DNA of 64,000 nt from Flavobacteriales bacterium. Its GTDB lineage: Bacteria > Bacteroidota > Bacteroidia > Flavobacteriales_D > Sanyastnellaceae. The notes beneath the pieces are model-generated. The model had not been told where the DNA came from. It did no database searches and saw only the letters and a program-made list of their open reading frames with translations. Positions 1 to 8,774 of the stretch are shown here, one piece after another. Location: the NCBI GenBank assembly GCA_947456965.1, contig CANGTU010000002.1:47472-111471 (forward strand). Direction: 5' to 3'. Made by a program: the position numbers and the translations under genes. Each line of letters starts with the position of its first letter. The stretch's first letter is position 1.

Positions 1-1
1 T

Positions 2-358
2 GATTTGGAGGTAAGCGGAGCCCTGGATACCCGGGGAAATCTGATGGAAGCGCTTCCGCTTCCCGATTTCCTGGACATCCACAGTGTGGTGGATGTGGAA
101 GAGGAAGTATTTGCCGGATTGCAGGTATACCCCAATCCGATCAGAAACGGAGACCTGCTTTATATGACCATGACCTCCTTCCCTGCGGATGCCGTCGTTC
201 GGGTGCTCAATACAACCGGACAGCTCATCTGGCAGGAATCCCCGCGCACTGCTGGCGGCCGCCTTGCGCTATCCACAGCGGGGTGGAGCGCCGGACTCTA
301 CACCATTCACCTCACCTCTGAGTATGGAAACCATGCCATGCGCATCGTGGTGAATTGA
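2..358 (+). CDS. C-terminal end of a T9SS-secreted protein (5' end outside window)
   Basis: The frame is open to the left edge, so only the last ~118 residues are seen. The final ~80 residues form a type A type IX secretion sorting domain: a VYPNP motif after an acidic linker, then beta-strand segments with VRVLNTTGQLI and a GLYTIHL element, ending in RIVVN. Family knowledge: this tail directs the protein through the outer-membrane T9SS translocon and is cleaved during surface attachment or release. The cargo domain itself is not visible, so the function is unknown. A strong terminator follows 30 bp after the stop, so this is the last gene of its unit. Confidence 0.85.
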   Translation, partial: DLEVSGALDTRGNLMEALPLPDFLDIHSVVDVEEEVFAGLQVYPNPIRNGDLLYMTMTSFPADAVVRVLNTTGQLIWQESPRTAGGRLALSTAGWSAGLYTIHLTSEYGNHAMRIVVN

Positions 359-388
359 TTGGGGTACATTGAAATGATGGCAACACAA

Positions 389-422
389 GTCCCGGCTACA
401 ACGAGCCGGGACATTTTTTTTT
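389..422 (+). terminator. Intrinsic terminator after the T9SS cargo gene
   Basis: Perfect 9-bp stem GTCCCGGCT / AGCCGGGAC with a 6-nt loop, followed by A and a run of nine T. The T-run is on the plus-strand side only, so it serves the plus-strand gene ending at 358 and not der, which ends facing it. Confidence 0.93.
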
Positions 423-428
423 CAGAGC

Positions 429-1736
429 TTACTTCTGCCTGAAATATAACCTCACAGGAATGCCCTCGAAGTCGAAATGCTCCCGCAACTTATTTTCCAG
501 AAATCGCTGGTAAGGTTCCTTGATGTATTGAGGAGTACTGCAGAAGAAAGCGATTGCAGGTGAGCGAGTAGGTAATTGAGTCACGAACTTAATCTTCACC
601 TCCTTGCCCTTGTATACCGGAGGAGGGTATGCCTGAATAAGCGGGAGCATGACATCATTGAGGCGAGAAGTGGGGATCTTCTGCTTTCTGTTTTCCGCCA
701 CCTTCACAGCTACTTCCAGCGCTTTGAGCAGACGTTGTCTGGTCACGTTGGAGGTGAAGAGAATGGGAACATCCGTGAATGGGGCCAGGCGCTTCTTGAT
801 CTCATCCGTGAACTGCTTCACGCTCTTGTGGTCCTTTTCCACCAGGTCCCATTTATTCACAAGGATCACTACGCCCCGGTTGGCCTCTGAGATTTCGTGG
901 AAGATGGCCAGGTCCTGATTGGTCACCCCTTCAGTAGCGTCAATCAGCAGCATGCACACATCCGACTGTCGGATAGCTTTAATCGTGCGGATGGTAGAAT
1001 AATATTCTATATCGTCCTCCACCTGTTTCCTTCGGCGGAGACCGGCGGTATCAACGAGGATCAGTTCCCTGCCGAATGACTTGAAGTGCGTGTGCACCGC
1101 GTCTCGTGTAGTACCGGCCACTTCGGAAACGATACTCCGCTGCTCTCCGATGAGTGTATTCAGCAGACTTGACTTGCCCACATTGGGTTTGCCCACGATA
1201 GCGATTTTCGGGAGATCTGTTGGCTTCTCTTCCGGCTCTTCCGGGATATACGCAGCCAGATCATCCAGGAGCTCGCCAGTGCCGTACCCATTGTTACCAC
1301 TCACCGGATAGATTTTATCAGAAAGGCCCAGCGAATAGAAATCATTCACCAGATCCTCTTTGTCGGAAGTATCCACTTTATTGCACACAACCAAAACCCG
1401 CTTCCGTACACGGCGAAGGAGGTGGGCAACTTCCTCATCCCATTCCGTGAGGCCTTCGCGGCCGTCAACAAGGAAGAGAATCAGGTCTGCCTCCTGAATG
1501 GCCAGCTTCACCTGGCTATTGATATCCTGCTCAAACTGATCTTCAGAATTGGCCACGACACCGCCGGTATCAATCACGATGAACTCCTTGCCCTGCCATT
1601 CAGCTGTGCCATACTTCCGGTCGCGGGTAACGCCCGCCGTAGGCTCCACAATCGCCTCCTGCGTTTCGGTGAGGCGGTTGAATAAAGTGGACTTGCCCAC
1701 ATTGGGCCGGCCTACGATGGCTACTGTAAAACTCAT
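429..1736 (-). CDS. der: Ribosome biogenesis GTPase Der (EngA)
   Basis: 435 residues, the usual size for Der. It has two tandem GTPase domains: the first P-loop GRPNVGKS at residues 9-16, the second GKPNVGKSS near residue 181, each followed by DTGG/DTAG and NKxD motifs (CNKVD, VNKWD), then a C-terminal KH-like domain from about residue 350. Der binds the 50S subunit and is needed for its late assembly; cytoplasmic. I chose the ATG that puts MSFTVAIVGRPN first, because the 14 extra residues of the longer frame are hydrophobic and not part of the family. Transcribed alone toward the T9SS gene. Confidence 0.97.
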   Translation of the reverse strand: MSFTVAIVGRPNVGKSTLFNRLTETQEAIVEPTAGVTRDRKYGTAEWQGKEFIVIDTGGVVANSEDQFEQDINSQVKLAIQEADLILFLVDGREGLTEWDEEVAHLLRRVRKRVLVVCNKVDTSDKEDLVNDFYSLGLSDKIYPVSGNNGYGTGELLDDLAAYIPEEPEEKPTDLPKIAIVGKPNVGKSSLLNTLIGEQRSIVSEVAGTTRDAVHTHFKSFGRELILVDTAGLRRRKQVEDDIEYYSTIRTIKAIRQSDVCMLLIDATEGVTNQDLAIFHEISEANRGVVILVNKWDLVEKDHKSVKQFTDEIKKRLAPFTDVPILFTSNVTRQRLLKALEVAVKVAENRKQKIPTSRLNDVMLPLIQAYPPPVYKGKEVKIKFVTQLPTRSPAIAFFCSTPQYIKEPYQRFLENKLREHFDFEGIPVRLYFRQK

Positions 1737-1799
1737 GGCGGTAAAGGTAGGGCAACGAAAAAGGAGCAAAAAAAACATCCATGTATTGCTATGCGTGCA

Positions 1800-1807
1800 T
1801 ATTTTTG
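1800..1807 (+). promoter_or_regulatory. Bacteroidota -7 element (TATTTTTG)
   Basis: Exact match to TAnnTTTG, 22 nt before the ATG at 1830 and directed away from der. No clear -33 TTTG at the expected distance. Confidence 0.55.
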
Positions 1808-1829
1808 AGTTACTAAACCATCAACAAGC

Positions 1830-2453
1830 ATGAAAAAGATCCTCTCCATTCTATTGGTTCTTTGTCCTGTCGTTTTTGTTTACAGTCAGACCGGACAAGC
1901 GGGGCGTTCACCGTTCTCTTTGGAAGCAGTATACCTGGAATCATCGCTGGGCATCGTCCCGGAATGCTTCAACCTGGCTGTTCATGTAGAAACCCATTCG
2001 CGCTGGGGTCTGGTGGCCGGCAGGAGGCAGTTCTATTTTGCCTCACCCTATAAGCCGGCGGATTACGAGACTCCGTTGGTGCTTGCGGGAGAATCCTATG
2101 ATGACCGGGACCGGCTTCGTCAGGTCTATTTAGCTGCATCCTATACCCTGCAGAGTGCTTCCAGAAACAGGCGCCTGATCCTGGAGGCAGGCCCGTCCGT
2201 GAACCGGATTGAACGCGTGACCTTCTCTTTGTCAGAAGAACCCGGGTGGTTCGATTCAAATTATGAGATCAAGCGCCGCTGGAGAAAGGAAGCCGGCTTC
2301 ACCATGCAGGCCCGAGTGCTGTTACCTGTTTCCCGATATGTGGGCTTTACAGCAGGCTTGATTGGCTCGTTCAACTCCTATCAAACCTTGATGGGATGTG
2401 ATGCTGGATTGACCATAGGGCTGGTACGCCGCACCAACCGCAGGGTGAACTGA
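1830..2453 (+). CDS. Secreted protein, probably a small outer-membrane beta-barrel
   Basis: 207 residues. The N-terminus is a clear signal peptide (MKKILSILLVLCPVVFVYSQ, cleavage about residue 20). The rest alternates short hydrophobic/aromatic strands with polar turns (for example VYLAASYTL, RLILEAGPSV, AGFTMQARVLLP, VGFTAGLIGS), as in Bacteroidota outer-membrane barrels of the porin-family type. No catalytic motif and no family I can name. It stands alone between der (divergent) and paaZ, with a TAnnTTTG element 22 nt before the start. The barrel call is an inference from strand periodicity. Confidence 0.6.
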   Translation: MKKILSILLVLCPVVFVYSQTGQAGRSPFSLEAVYLESSLGIVPECFNLAVHVETHSRWGLVAGRRQFYFASPYKPADYETPLVLAGESYDDRDRLRQVYLAASYTLQSASRNRRLILEAGPSVNRIERVTFSLSEEPGWFDSNYEIKRRWRKEAGFTMQARVLLPVSRYVGFTAGLIGSFNSYQTLMGCDAGLTIGLVRRTNRRVN

Positions 2454-2480
2454 ATCGGCTTACCGTTCCGGATGTCGGAG

Positions 2481-2488
2481 TACCTTCG
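2481..2488 (+). promoter_or_regulatory. -7-like element (TACCTTCG) abutting paaZ
   Basis: TAnnTTCG variant of the Bacteroidota -7 box, ending 4 nt before the chosen paaZ ATG. A longer reading of paaZ would put this element inside the coding region, which supports the shorter start. Confidence 0.45.
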
Positions 2489-2492
2489 TGCC

Positions 2493-4544
2493 ATGAGCAC
2501 GAACCTGCATAATTATGCCCTCGGCCAATGGATTGCCGGGACCGGAAAGGGGAAGGAATTGTACGATGCCGTAAGCGGAGATGTCATTGCGCTGGCCAGT
2601 TCTGGCGGGCTTGACTTTGGAGCGATGCTCGACTATGCCCGGAGGACCGGCGGTCCTGTTCTTCGTAAAATGACCTTCCATGAGCGGGGCCGGATGCTGA
2701 AAGCGCTGGCCCTTTATCTCAATGAGCGCAAGGATACTTACTACGAATTGAGTTACCGGACAGGAGCCACACGGGTGGACTCCTGGATTGATATTGACGG
2801 AGGAATCGGCAACCTCTTCGCCTATTCCAGTTTGCGGCGACAGTTTCCCAATGAGCGCTTCTATGTAGATGGCGAGCTTGCGCGGCTCAGCAAGCAGAAC
2901 ACCTTCATCGGTCACCACATCATGGTACCTCGCGAAGGTGTGGCGGTGCATATCAATGCCTTCAACTTTCCGATCTGGGGCATGTTGGAAAAGATTGCCG
3001 TGAACCTTCTTGCAGGAGTACCTGCAGTGGTGAAACCGGCTACCCTTACCTCTTATCTTGCAGAGGCCGTAACCCGCGACATCATCGCTTCAGGCATTTT
3101 GCCTGACGGAGCACTGCAGCTTATCTGCGGCAGTGCCGACGGACTGCTCGATCATGTGATTTCGCAGGATGTGGTCACCTTCACCGGTTCCGCCTCCACT
3201 GGCCGAATGCTCAAGGCCCATCCGCGCATCATTGCTGAATCCGTTCCCTTCAATATGGAAGCCGACTCACTGAATGCCGCAGTGCTCGGTCCGGACGCGG
3301 TTCCCGGAACAGAAGAATTTGATCTCTTCATCAAAGAGGTGAGGAAGGAAGTGACGGTAAAATGCGGTCAAAAGTGCACGGCCATCAGGCGCGTGATTGT
3401 TCCCGAACAGTGTCTTGAAGATGTGCAGATCGCACTCGGCAAGGCCTTTAGCCAGACCGTGATCGGCAATCCACGAGAAGACAAAGTGCGTATGGGTGCC
3501 CTTGCCGGTATCAGTCAGCGCCATGACGTTCTGGAGAAGCTGGCCCTGCTGATGAAAGAGTCCCGGCTGGTATACGGAGATCCTGGCAAGGTTGAAGTAT
3601 TAGGCGCGGATGCAGCCCGAGGTGCGTTCCTCTCCCCCATCCTGCTGCTCAATGAAAATCCCTTTCAGCATACAGCGACCCATGAAGTTGAGGCGTTCGG
3701 TCCTGTGACCACCATCATGCCCTACAAGAACCTGGATGATGCTATTCAGCTCACCCGCATGGGTAAGGGCTCACTGGTGTGCAGCGTGGCTACCAACGAT
3801 GATCTTATCGCAAGAGAATTTGTATTGGGATGTGCCTCTCATCACGGGCGCATCCTGGTGCTCAACCGCGAGTGTGCCAAAGAGTCCACCGGACATGGCT
3901 CCCCCATGCCCATGCTGGTACACGGCGGCCCCGGACGAGCAGGTGGCGGAGAAGAAATGGGAGGAAAGCGCGGCGTCATGCATTACCTCCAGCGCACCGC
4001 CATTCAGGGATCACCCAGCACCCTTACCGCTATCACGGGAGTATATCAGTACGGAGCCAAGCACACCGAGGCACAGCCCCATCTTTTCCGCCAGCACTTT
4101 GAAGATCTCGTGGTAGGTCATACCGTATTCACCCACAAGCACACCGTGACGGAGGCTGATATTGTCAACTTCGCCAATGTGAGCGGCGATAACTTCTATG
4201 CCCACATGGATGCCACCTCGCTCGAGGGAACCATCTTTGAACGGCGCGTGGCACACGGTTACTTCGTGCTGAGCAAAGCCGCCGGACTTTTTGTAGATCC
4301 CGCCAAGGGACCAGTGCTCCTGAACTATGGACTGGAAGAAGCACGATTCACCAAGCCCGTTTATCCCGGCATGACCATCGGCGTGCGGTTCACCGTTAAG
4401 GAAAAGATCGATCAGGAAAGACGCACTCAGGAAGACATCGCAAAGGGCATCGTTAAATTCCTCGTGGATGTGTACGATGAAACAGGCGAGACCGTGGCTC
4501 TTGCCACAATCCTGACGATGGTGAAAAAGAGAAATCAGGATTGA
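2493..4544 (+). CDS. paaZ: PaaZ-type bifunctional aldehyde dehydrogenase / enoyl-CoA hydratase
   Basis: 683 residues; E. coli PaaZ is 681. The N-terminal ~520 residues are an aldehyde dehydrogenase with general base Glu256 (FNMEADS) and nucleophile Cys295 (CGQKCTA), the same numbers as in E. coli PaaZ, which supports this start. The C-terminal ~150 residues are a MaoC-like hot-dog hydratase with Asp566 and His571 (VSGDNFYAH). In phenylacetate breakdown the hydratase opens oxepin-CoA and the dehydrogenase oxidises the resulting semialdehyde. No paaABCDE, paaG or paaK lies in this window, so the substrate is not settled. The stop overlaps the TTG start of the S41 peptidase gene. Confidence 0.9.
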   Translation: MSTNLHNYALGQWIAGTGKGKELYDAVSGDVIALASSGGLDFGAMLDYARRTGGPVLRKMTFHERGRMLKALALYLNERKDTYYELSYRTGATRVDSWIDIDGGIGNLFAYSSLRRQFPNERFYVDGELARLSKQNTFIGHHIMVPREGVAVHINAFNFPIWGMLEKIAVNLLAGVPAVVKPATLTSYLAEAVTRDIIASGILPDGALQLICGSADGLLDHVISQDVVTFTGSASTGRMLKAHPRIIAESVPFNMEADSLNAAVLGPDAVPGTEEFDLFIKEVRKEVTVKCGQKCTAIRRVIVPEQCLEDVQIALGKAFSQTVIGNPREDKVRMGALAGISQRHDVLEKLALLMKESRLVYGDPGKVEVLGADAARGAFLSPILLLNENPFQHTATHEVEAFGPVTTIMPYKNLDDAIQLTRMGKGSLVCSVATNDDLIAREFVLGCASHHGRILVLNRECAKESTGHGSPMPMLVHGGPGRAGGGEEMGGKRGVMHYLQRTAIQGSPSTLTAITGVYQYGAKHTEAQPHLFRQHFEDLVVGHTVFTHKHTVTEADIVNFANVSGDNFYAHMDATSLEGTIFERRVAHGYFVLSKAAGLFVDPAKGPVLLNYGLEEARFTKPVYPGMTIGVRFTVKEKIDQERRTQEDIAKGIVKFLVDVYDETGETVALATILTMVKKRNQD

Positions 4545-6019
4545 ATACCCGCTTTACTGTCCTGATCCGCCTGCTGGTCATCATCACCTGCTGGCCTCTC
4601 GCCAATGCGCACGCGCAATTCAGCGACACCGTCTATTATTCCCGGCAAGAGCTCCGCGAGGACCTCGAATCCCTGGGGCAGGCCATTGTGCAGTACCATA
4701 CCAATCCTTTCGGCTTCACCCCGAGCGACACCTTCAATCTTGCGCTCCGGAAAGCCATCGCTTCGCTTCCTGACTCCGCCACTGCCAGCACCTTTGTTCC
4801 GCTCGTCGGCGATGTGATCAACAGCCTGAAAGATTCACACAGCTCACTTGATTACACATCACTGCTCAACCACCAGTTGGAGCATGGCGGGTACATCCTG
4901 CCTGTGCGCATTACATCCGATTCATCCGGGATCTACATCCGGCAGGACCGGGACAGCATTCTTCCGGCCGGCGCTCGTTTGCTCACGCTCAATGGACATT
5001 CGGCCGACTCCCTGTGGCTGCAAGCCTGGCGACTTGCCTGTGTAGAAGGTGATGCATCTACGGGCCGTCGGCGGGCTGCCGATGCAATCTTCCCGATCAT
5101 AGCAGGACTCAATCTGCGCCCAGGACCGAAGATGCAGGTAGATGTAATGCCTGTGGATTCAGTCCATATTTACCGCTATACCTGTCGAACCTATAACAAG
5201 TCGCGCTGGGAAGCCCGCCGCAAAGCCCTGCTCAAAGAAAACCAGCAACCTGTGCGCGTGAGCTATCCCGCTGACAGCGTGATCTGTATTGCTGTGGAGA
5301 CCTTTGCGCCAACCCTTCCAGGCCAGTATGCCAGGGCCATCAAGCGCGCCTTTGCCGAGGCCAACACCGGAGCGTACAAAGCAGCAGTGATTGACATGCG
5401 CGACAATGGCGGGGGAAGCAGCACGTGGGTAGAATACCTCTACAGCTTTCTGGATCCACGCGGATACAATACCCCGCACAATATCATCGGGCGCAATAGC
5501 GCGCTGGCGCGCAGCCGCCTTCGTGGACTGAAGAGCCCTGCGGCCCGGTTCATGACCCGCCTGCTCTACCGCCGCAATGAAGATGTGCAGGCCATCCTGC
5601 GCATCACCGCATTGCCCGACGGCGTCAATGACACGGTATTCTTCCAACAACCCGATACACGCCGTTCACATGAGGTGTACACCGGACCATGTTACCTGTT
5701 GATGAACGGTATGACCGCCAGTGCCGGAGTGGATTTTTGCAATCACTTCATCCGGAGCAGCCGTGGTCCTTCCTTTGGTGAGGCATGCCTCGGGCCACCG
5801 ACAGGCACCTGGGGAAATCCCGCGCCTTTTGTCCTCCACCATAGCCAGGTTCGCGTTTACATTTCGACCATCCGATATAACTACGACGACACCTTTCAAT
5901 ATGAACGCCGTCCCGTAGCACCTGACCATTCATTCCCACCCAGCCCACGCGATATAGCCGCAGGGAAGGATACCGGAATGCAGGCCGTATTGGAATACAT
6001 CCGCCATTCACAACCATGA
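4541..6019 (+). CDS. S41-family (C-terminal processing/tricorn-like) peptidase, secreted
   Basis: 492 residues starting at a TTG that overlaps the paaZ stop (TTGA); this is the start that gives a complete signal peptide (hydrophobic stretch to about residue 26, ending ANAHAQ). The C-terminal half carries the S41 core: AAVIDMRDNGGGSS is the typical beta-strand and glycine loop, and NGMTASAGVDF contains the likely catalytic Ser. A PDZ-like segment around the ILPAGARLLTLNGHS stretch precedes it. Such proteins act in the periplasm or on the surface; the substrate is unknown. The gene is translationally coupled on both sides, so it is probably co-expressed with paaZ and the kinase-like gene. Confidence 0.85.
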   Translation: MNTRFTVLIRLLVIITCWPLANAHAQFSDTVYYSRQELREDLESLGQAIVQYHTNPFGFTPSDTFNLALRKAIASLPDSATASTFVPLVGDVINSLKDSHSSLDYTSLLNHQLEHGGYILPVRITSDSSGIYIRQDRDSILPAGARLLTLNGHSADSLWLQAWRLACVEGDASTGRRRAADAIFPIIAGLNLRPGPKMQVDVMPVDSVHIYRYTCRTYNKSRWEARRKALLKENQQPVRVSYPADSVICIAVETFAPTLPGQYARAIKRAFAEANTGAYKAAVIDMRDNGGGSSTWVEYLYSFLDPRGYNTPHNIIGRNSALARSRLRGLKSPAARFMTRLLYRRNEDVQAILRITALPDGVNDTVFFQQPDTRRSHEVYTGPCYLLMNGMTASAGVDFCNHFIRSSRGPSFGEACLGPPTGTWGNPAPFVLHHSQVRVYISTIRYNYDDTFQYERRPVAPDHSFPPSPRDIAAGKDTGMQAVLEYIRHSQP

Positions 6020-7371
6020 AGCGTCTCCTGTTATTGATTGTGGTCCATGCCACAGCCCTTCCATTCGCCATCGCCCAGCTGCCGGCAAGCCAGGAAGAAG
6101 ACCGCATCCTCGCCGCCAAGGCGGATTCACTTCAACGCGCCGGAGACCCGAAGTCGGCGGCTGCCTTGCTCGATACTCTATACAACAGAGGGCTCATGCG
6201 ATCCGACACGGCTGTCATAGTATCGGCACTCATGCTTCAGGGCCAGCTGTTGACCGAAATACGGCAACATGACAAGGCCATTATGGCCTATGAAAACGCA
6301 TGGAGTCTCTTGCCTGCACTTCAGGACACCCTGCTTCATCTAACTCTCCTCGATAACCTAATCGAAAGCAGCAAAAATCACGGAGATTTCAGCAAGGCAC
6401 TCCACTACACCGAAACTCTTTACGAGCTGACGGACAGTGTGCGGGCCGCAGAACACCAGGCCATGATGGAAGCCGCCGGTGAGATTTACAACGGTACCAT
6501 CGCATCCATGAGCAAGTGGCAGGATCGGCAGAATCAAGCAACGGACCGCCGGATTCTCCTGCTGACTATAGCTGCCGGCACAGCAGGCGCAGCAGTGGTC
6601 ATGCTACTTGTTGCACTGCTGATTCAATCCCGCAAGGCCAGACCCTTACACAGCGACAAGTCATCAACTCAGCAGATCGCATCCGGTGCAGCTGCAGAAC
6701 TTCAGGAACTCCGGATAGCGCATCAGCGTGCGAGCCGGGAGCTCGATGCCCTTGCAGGAATCGAACAGCGTTCGCAGCAAGAGAGCCGCATGCTTCGGAT
6801 GGAAATAGAAGACGCCACCCTTCCGGTTTTGCAGGCAGCCCGGACAGAGGTGGAGGAGCTCATACGCACGGCACCCGGCGATGTGCGCGTGGATGCTGTA
6901 CTCAACCTGCGGAATACCCTTGTGCGCCTGAACACAATACTCAAATCCATAGCGCTACGAATAGCTGCGGATGACTCATCCACGGGGAAGCTCGACCGTC
7001 AGCTGCGCGAAATATGCGAGTCGATGTCCACCGCCGAGTTGCCGGTGAATTTTTATGTGAGCGGTAATACTCGCCAGACATCAGCAAGCATGAACCAAGC
7101 CTTGAGGCAGATGACACTCGAACTGTTGCGCAATGCATTCCGGCATGCCCGCGCGACCCGCATCCAGGTAGATCTCATCTATTCACCAGGCAAGGTGGTG
7201 GTAGCGGTGCGGGACAATGGCACAGGCATGACCCGTGAGCAGGCAGCGGGCGGACCTGGCGTTGCGGCCATTCGCCTGTATGCCCAGAGGATCAATGCCC
7301 ATGTAGATGTGGCAACGGCGCCCCATGAGGGAACCACCATTACCATGGATGTTCCCGACCGCACGAACTAA
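6016..7371 (+). CDS. Histidine-kinase-like ATPase with periplasmic TPR region, phosphoacceptor His not found
   Basis: 451 residues: signal peptide (1-20), a helical TPR-like sensor (about 25-160), one membrane helix (about 178-202), a coiled segment, and a C-terminal HATPase_c domain with N box ELLRNAFRHA, G1 box VRDNGTGM and G2 box GGPGVAAI. This is the NarX/LiaS type of layout. In the segment where HisKA_3 kinases have an R-x-L-H-D motif, this protein reads MEIEDATLPVLQ, with no His. So it may be a degenerate sensor, or an ATPase that signals otherwise. ATG overlaps the S41 stop (ATGA). No response regulator is adjacent. Confidence 0.75.
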   Translation: MKRLLLLIVVHATALPFAIAQLPASQEEDRILAAKADSLQRAGDPKSAAALLDTLYNRGLMRSDTAVIVSALMLQGQLLTEIRQHDKAIMAYENAWSLLPALQDTLLHLTLLDNLIESSKNHGDFSKALHYTETLYELTDSVRAAEHQAMMEAAGEIYNGTIASMSKWQDRQNQATDRRILLLTIAAGTAGAAVVMLLVALLIQSRKARPLHSDKSSTQQIASGAAAELQELRIAHQRASRELDALAGIEQRSQQESRMLRMEIEDATLPVLQAARTEVEELIRTAPGDVRVDAVLNLRNTLVRLNTILKSIALRIAADDSSTGKLDRQLREICESMSTAELPVNFYVSGNTRQTSASMNQALRQMTLELLRNAFRHARATRIQVDLIYSPGKVVVAVRDNGTGMTREQAAGGPGVAAIRLYAQRINAHVDVATAPHEGTTITMDVPDRTN

Positions 7372-7718
7372 TCCACCTTTTTTTTGAAAAAAAAGAAACC
7401 TCGCGTGCATGGCATGCGCGTGCTTTCAGCAGAGGTAGCATTCCCTCATCACCGGGAAGTTGATCTGCACCCACACCGGCGAAAACAAAATCCATCGAGC
7501 CTGGTACCATGAACCGGCCGGCTACAGTCCGGTTGCGGCCAGTTATCAGCATGCGATCCAGAAAATGTGGCAGCGTTGGCCTGATGTTCCCGCTGCGTAG
7601 GAAGGCTTCCGGCAGTCAGGCACATCCGCCCTCCAGGACCATTACCAGCACATTCATCATACAACAGAGGACGATCATCCGCATCATGGCGGAAAAACAG
7701 CGCGGTAATGCAAACGGC
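7372..7718. other. Intergenic stretch without a supported gene
   Basis: 347 bp between two converging genes. Short open frames exist on both strands but none has a recognisable protein pattern or start signal. It holds an 8T-G-8A palindrome at about 7377-7393 and a GC-rich imperfect hairpin at about 7404-7425 that could end the btuB-btuG transcript. Confidence 0.5.
7377..7428 (-). terminator. Possible terminator of the btuB-btuG transcript
   Basis: On the minus strand an imperfect GC-rich hairpin (GCGCATGCCATGCACGC) is followed by AGGTTTC and a run of eight T. The stem has mismatches and a very small loop, so this is tentative. It lies about 290 nt past the btuG stop. Confidence 0.35.
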
Positions 7719-8774
7719 TCAGGGCCACCAAACACCATTGGAACCAATACCCGACTGATACGTGGTGATAAGTGCGCCAGAAGGACGATACCGTAAGACT
7801 TCACTGGAAGAAACAAAATCAGGAACAGAAGTCAGCCAGATTTCACCGTTTGCAGGATGTACATCCAGCGAGTGAAAGTTGCCCGGGATAATCACCGTAT
7901 AACCGGACTCTGGTTGGATCGCGCTCAACGCATGAATTCCAGCCAGGTTGAAATAGATCATCTCACCATCCGGAGAGATCGCGAGGTCATCGGGATGATC
8001 CCCATTCACACCCAGTTGCGTAGTCCACTCCACGTGACCATCAGCACCCGACAAGCGCCACAACGAAGCATCCGTATGGCCGATGATGTTCCAGCTGTCA
8101 TCATACAGCGCCTTGCCTGAGCAGAGCACCCAGAAATCACCGGAGGCATCTACTACGAGATCGATGGGACGATCGCCGACTGTGATGGTGGCGGTCACCT
8201 GATCCGTTGGCGCATGGATGAGCGTGACTGTCTGGTCACTTAGCCATCCGCCGCTATTGGTCACGGCCACAAGATCATCCGACTTCGCCATGCGCTCCGG
8301 CCCCTTACCTACCGGGATGGATCCAGCTACTGAAAGATCACTCAGATTCAGAATCACCAGTTCGCCGTCCATACTCCCATTGGAAACATAGGCCTTACCA
8401 TTGTCGAGCGGCAGCATATACCTCGGGTACGACAATCCATCGACCTCACCCTCGAAGGCAAAGGTGAAGCGGTTGAATGCGATGATCCGCTGGCTGTTAT
8501 TCACCACTGCAAAGCCCTTTTCTCCGGAAAAGGCCAGCGACTGGAGCACATCACCTATGGGAAAGCCATTGCGATCAAGAAAAGGATCTTGCAGCGAGGA
8601 ACCACCCGGAGTGATGTAGGTAATGGACGCATTGCTGTTCATGAAACTGCCTTCATTGGACACATAGGCACCGAGACCTGCGGAATCGGCAGCAGGGGCT
8701 TCCGGCTCCTCTTTCCTGCACGATGAGAAGAAGAGTACGCCGGTAATCAGGACAAGAATTCTGGTATTCATCAT
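7719..8774 (-). CDS. btuG: BtuG-like surface beta-propeller lipoprotein (cobalamin binding)
   Basis: 351 residues. Lipoprotein signal peptide with lipobox ending at Cys19 (LFFSSC). The mature part is a YncE-like/DUF5074-type propeller: repeated units such as GKAYVSNGSMDGELVILNL, DLVAVTNSGGW, LVVDASGDFWVL, LAISPDGEMIYF and LDVHPANGEIWLTSV. In Bacteroides, BtuG is a surface propeller that binds B12 very tightly and sits on the BtuB receptor. Here the gene overlaps the btuB-like gene by 4 bp and lies under a cobalamin riboswitch, which makes that role likely. The symbol rests on architecture and context, not on a sequence alignment. Confidence 0.75.
   Translation of the reverse strand: MMNTRILVLITGVLFFSSCRKEEPEAPAADSAGLGAYVSNEGSFMNSNASITYITPGGSSLQDPFLDRNGFPIGDVLQSLAFSGEKGFAVVNNSQRIIAFNRFTFAFEGEVDGLSYPRYMLPLDNGKAYVSNGSMDGELVILNLSDLSVAGSIPVGKGPERMAKSDDLVAVTNSGGWLSDQTVTLIHAPTDQVTATITVGDRPIDLVVDASGDFWVLCSGKALYDDSWNIIGHTDASLWRLSGADGHVEWTTQLGVNGDHPDDLAISPDGEMIYFNLAGIHALSAIQPESGYTVIIPGNFHSLDVHPANGEIWLTSVPDFVSSSEVLRYRPSGALITTYQSGIGSNGVWWP

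Noticed and set aside
7509..7796. Plus-strand frame of 95 codons overlapping the end of btuG
   Set aside because: Overlaps a well-supported gene on the other strand, has Arg/Thr/Ser-rich composition and no pattern.
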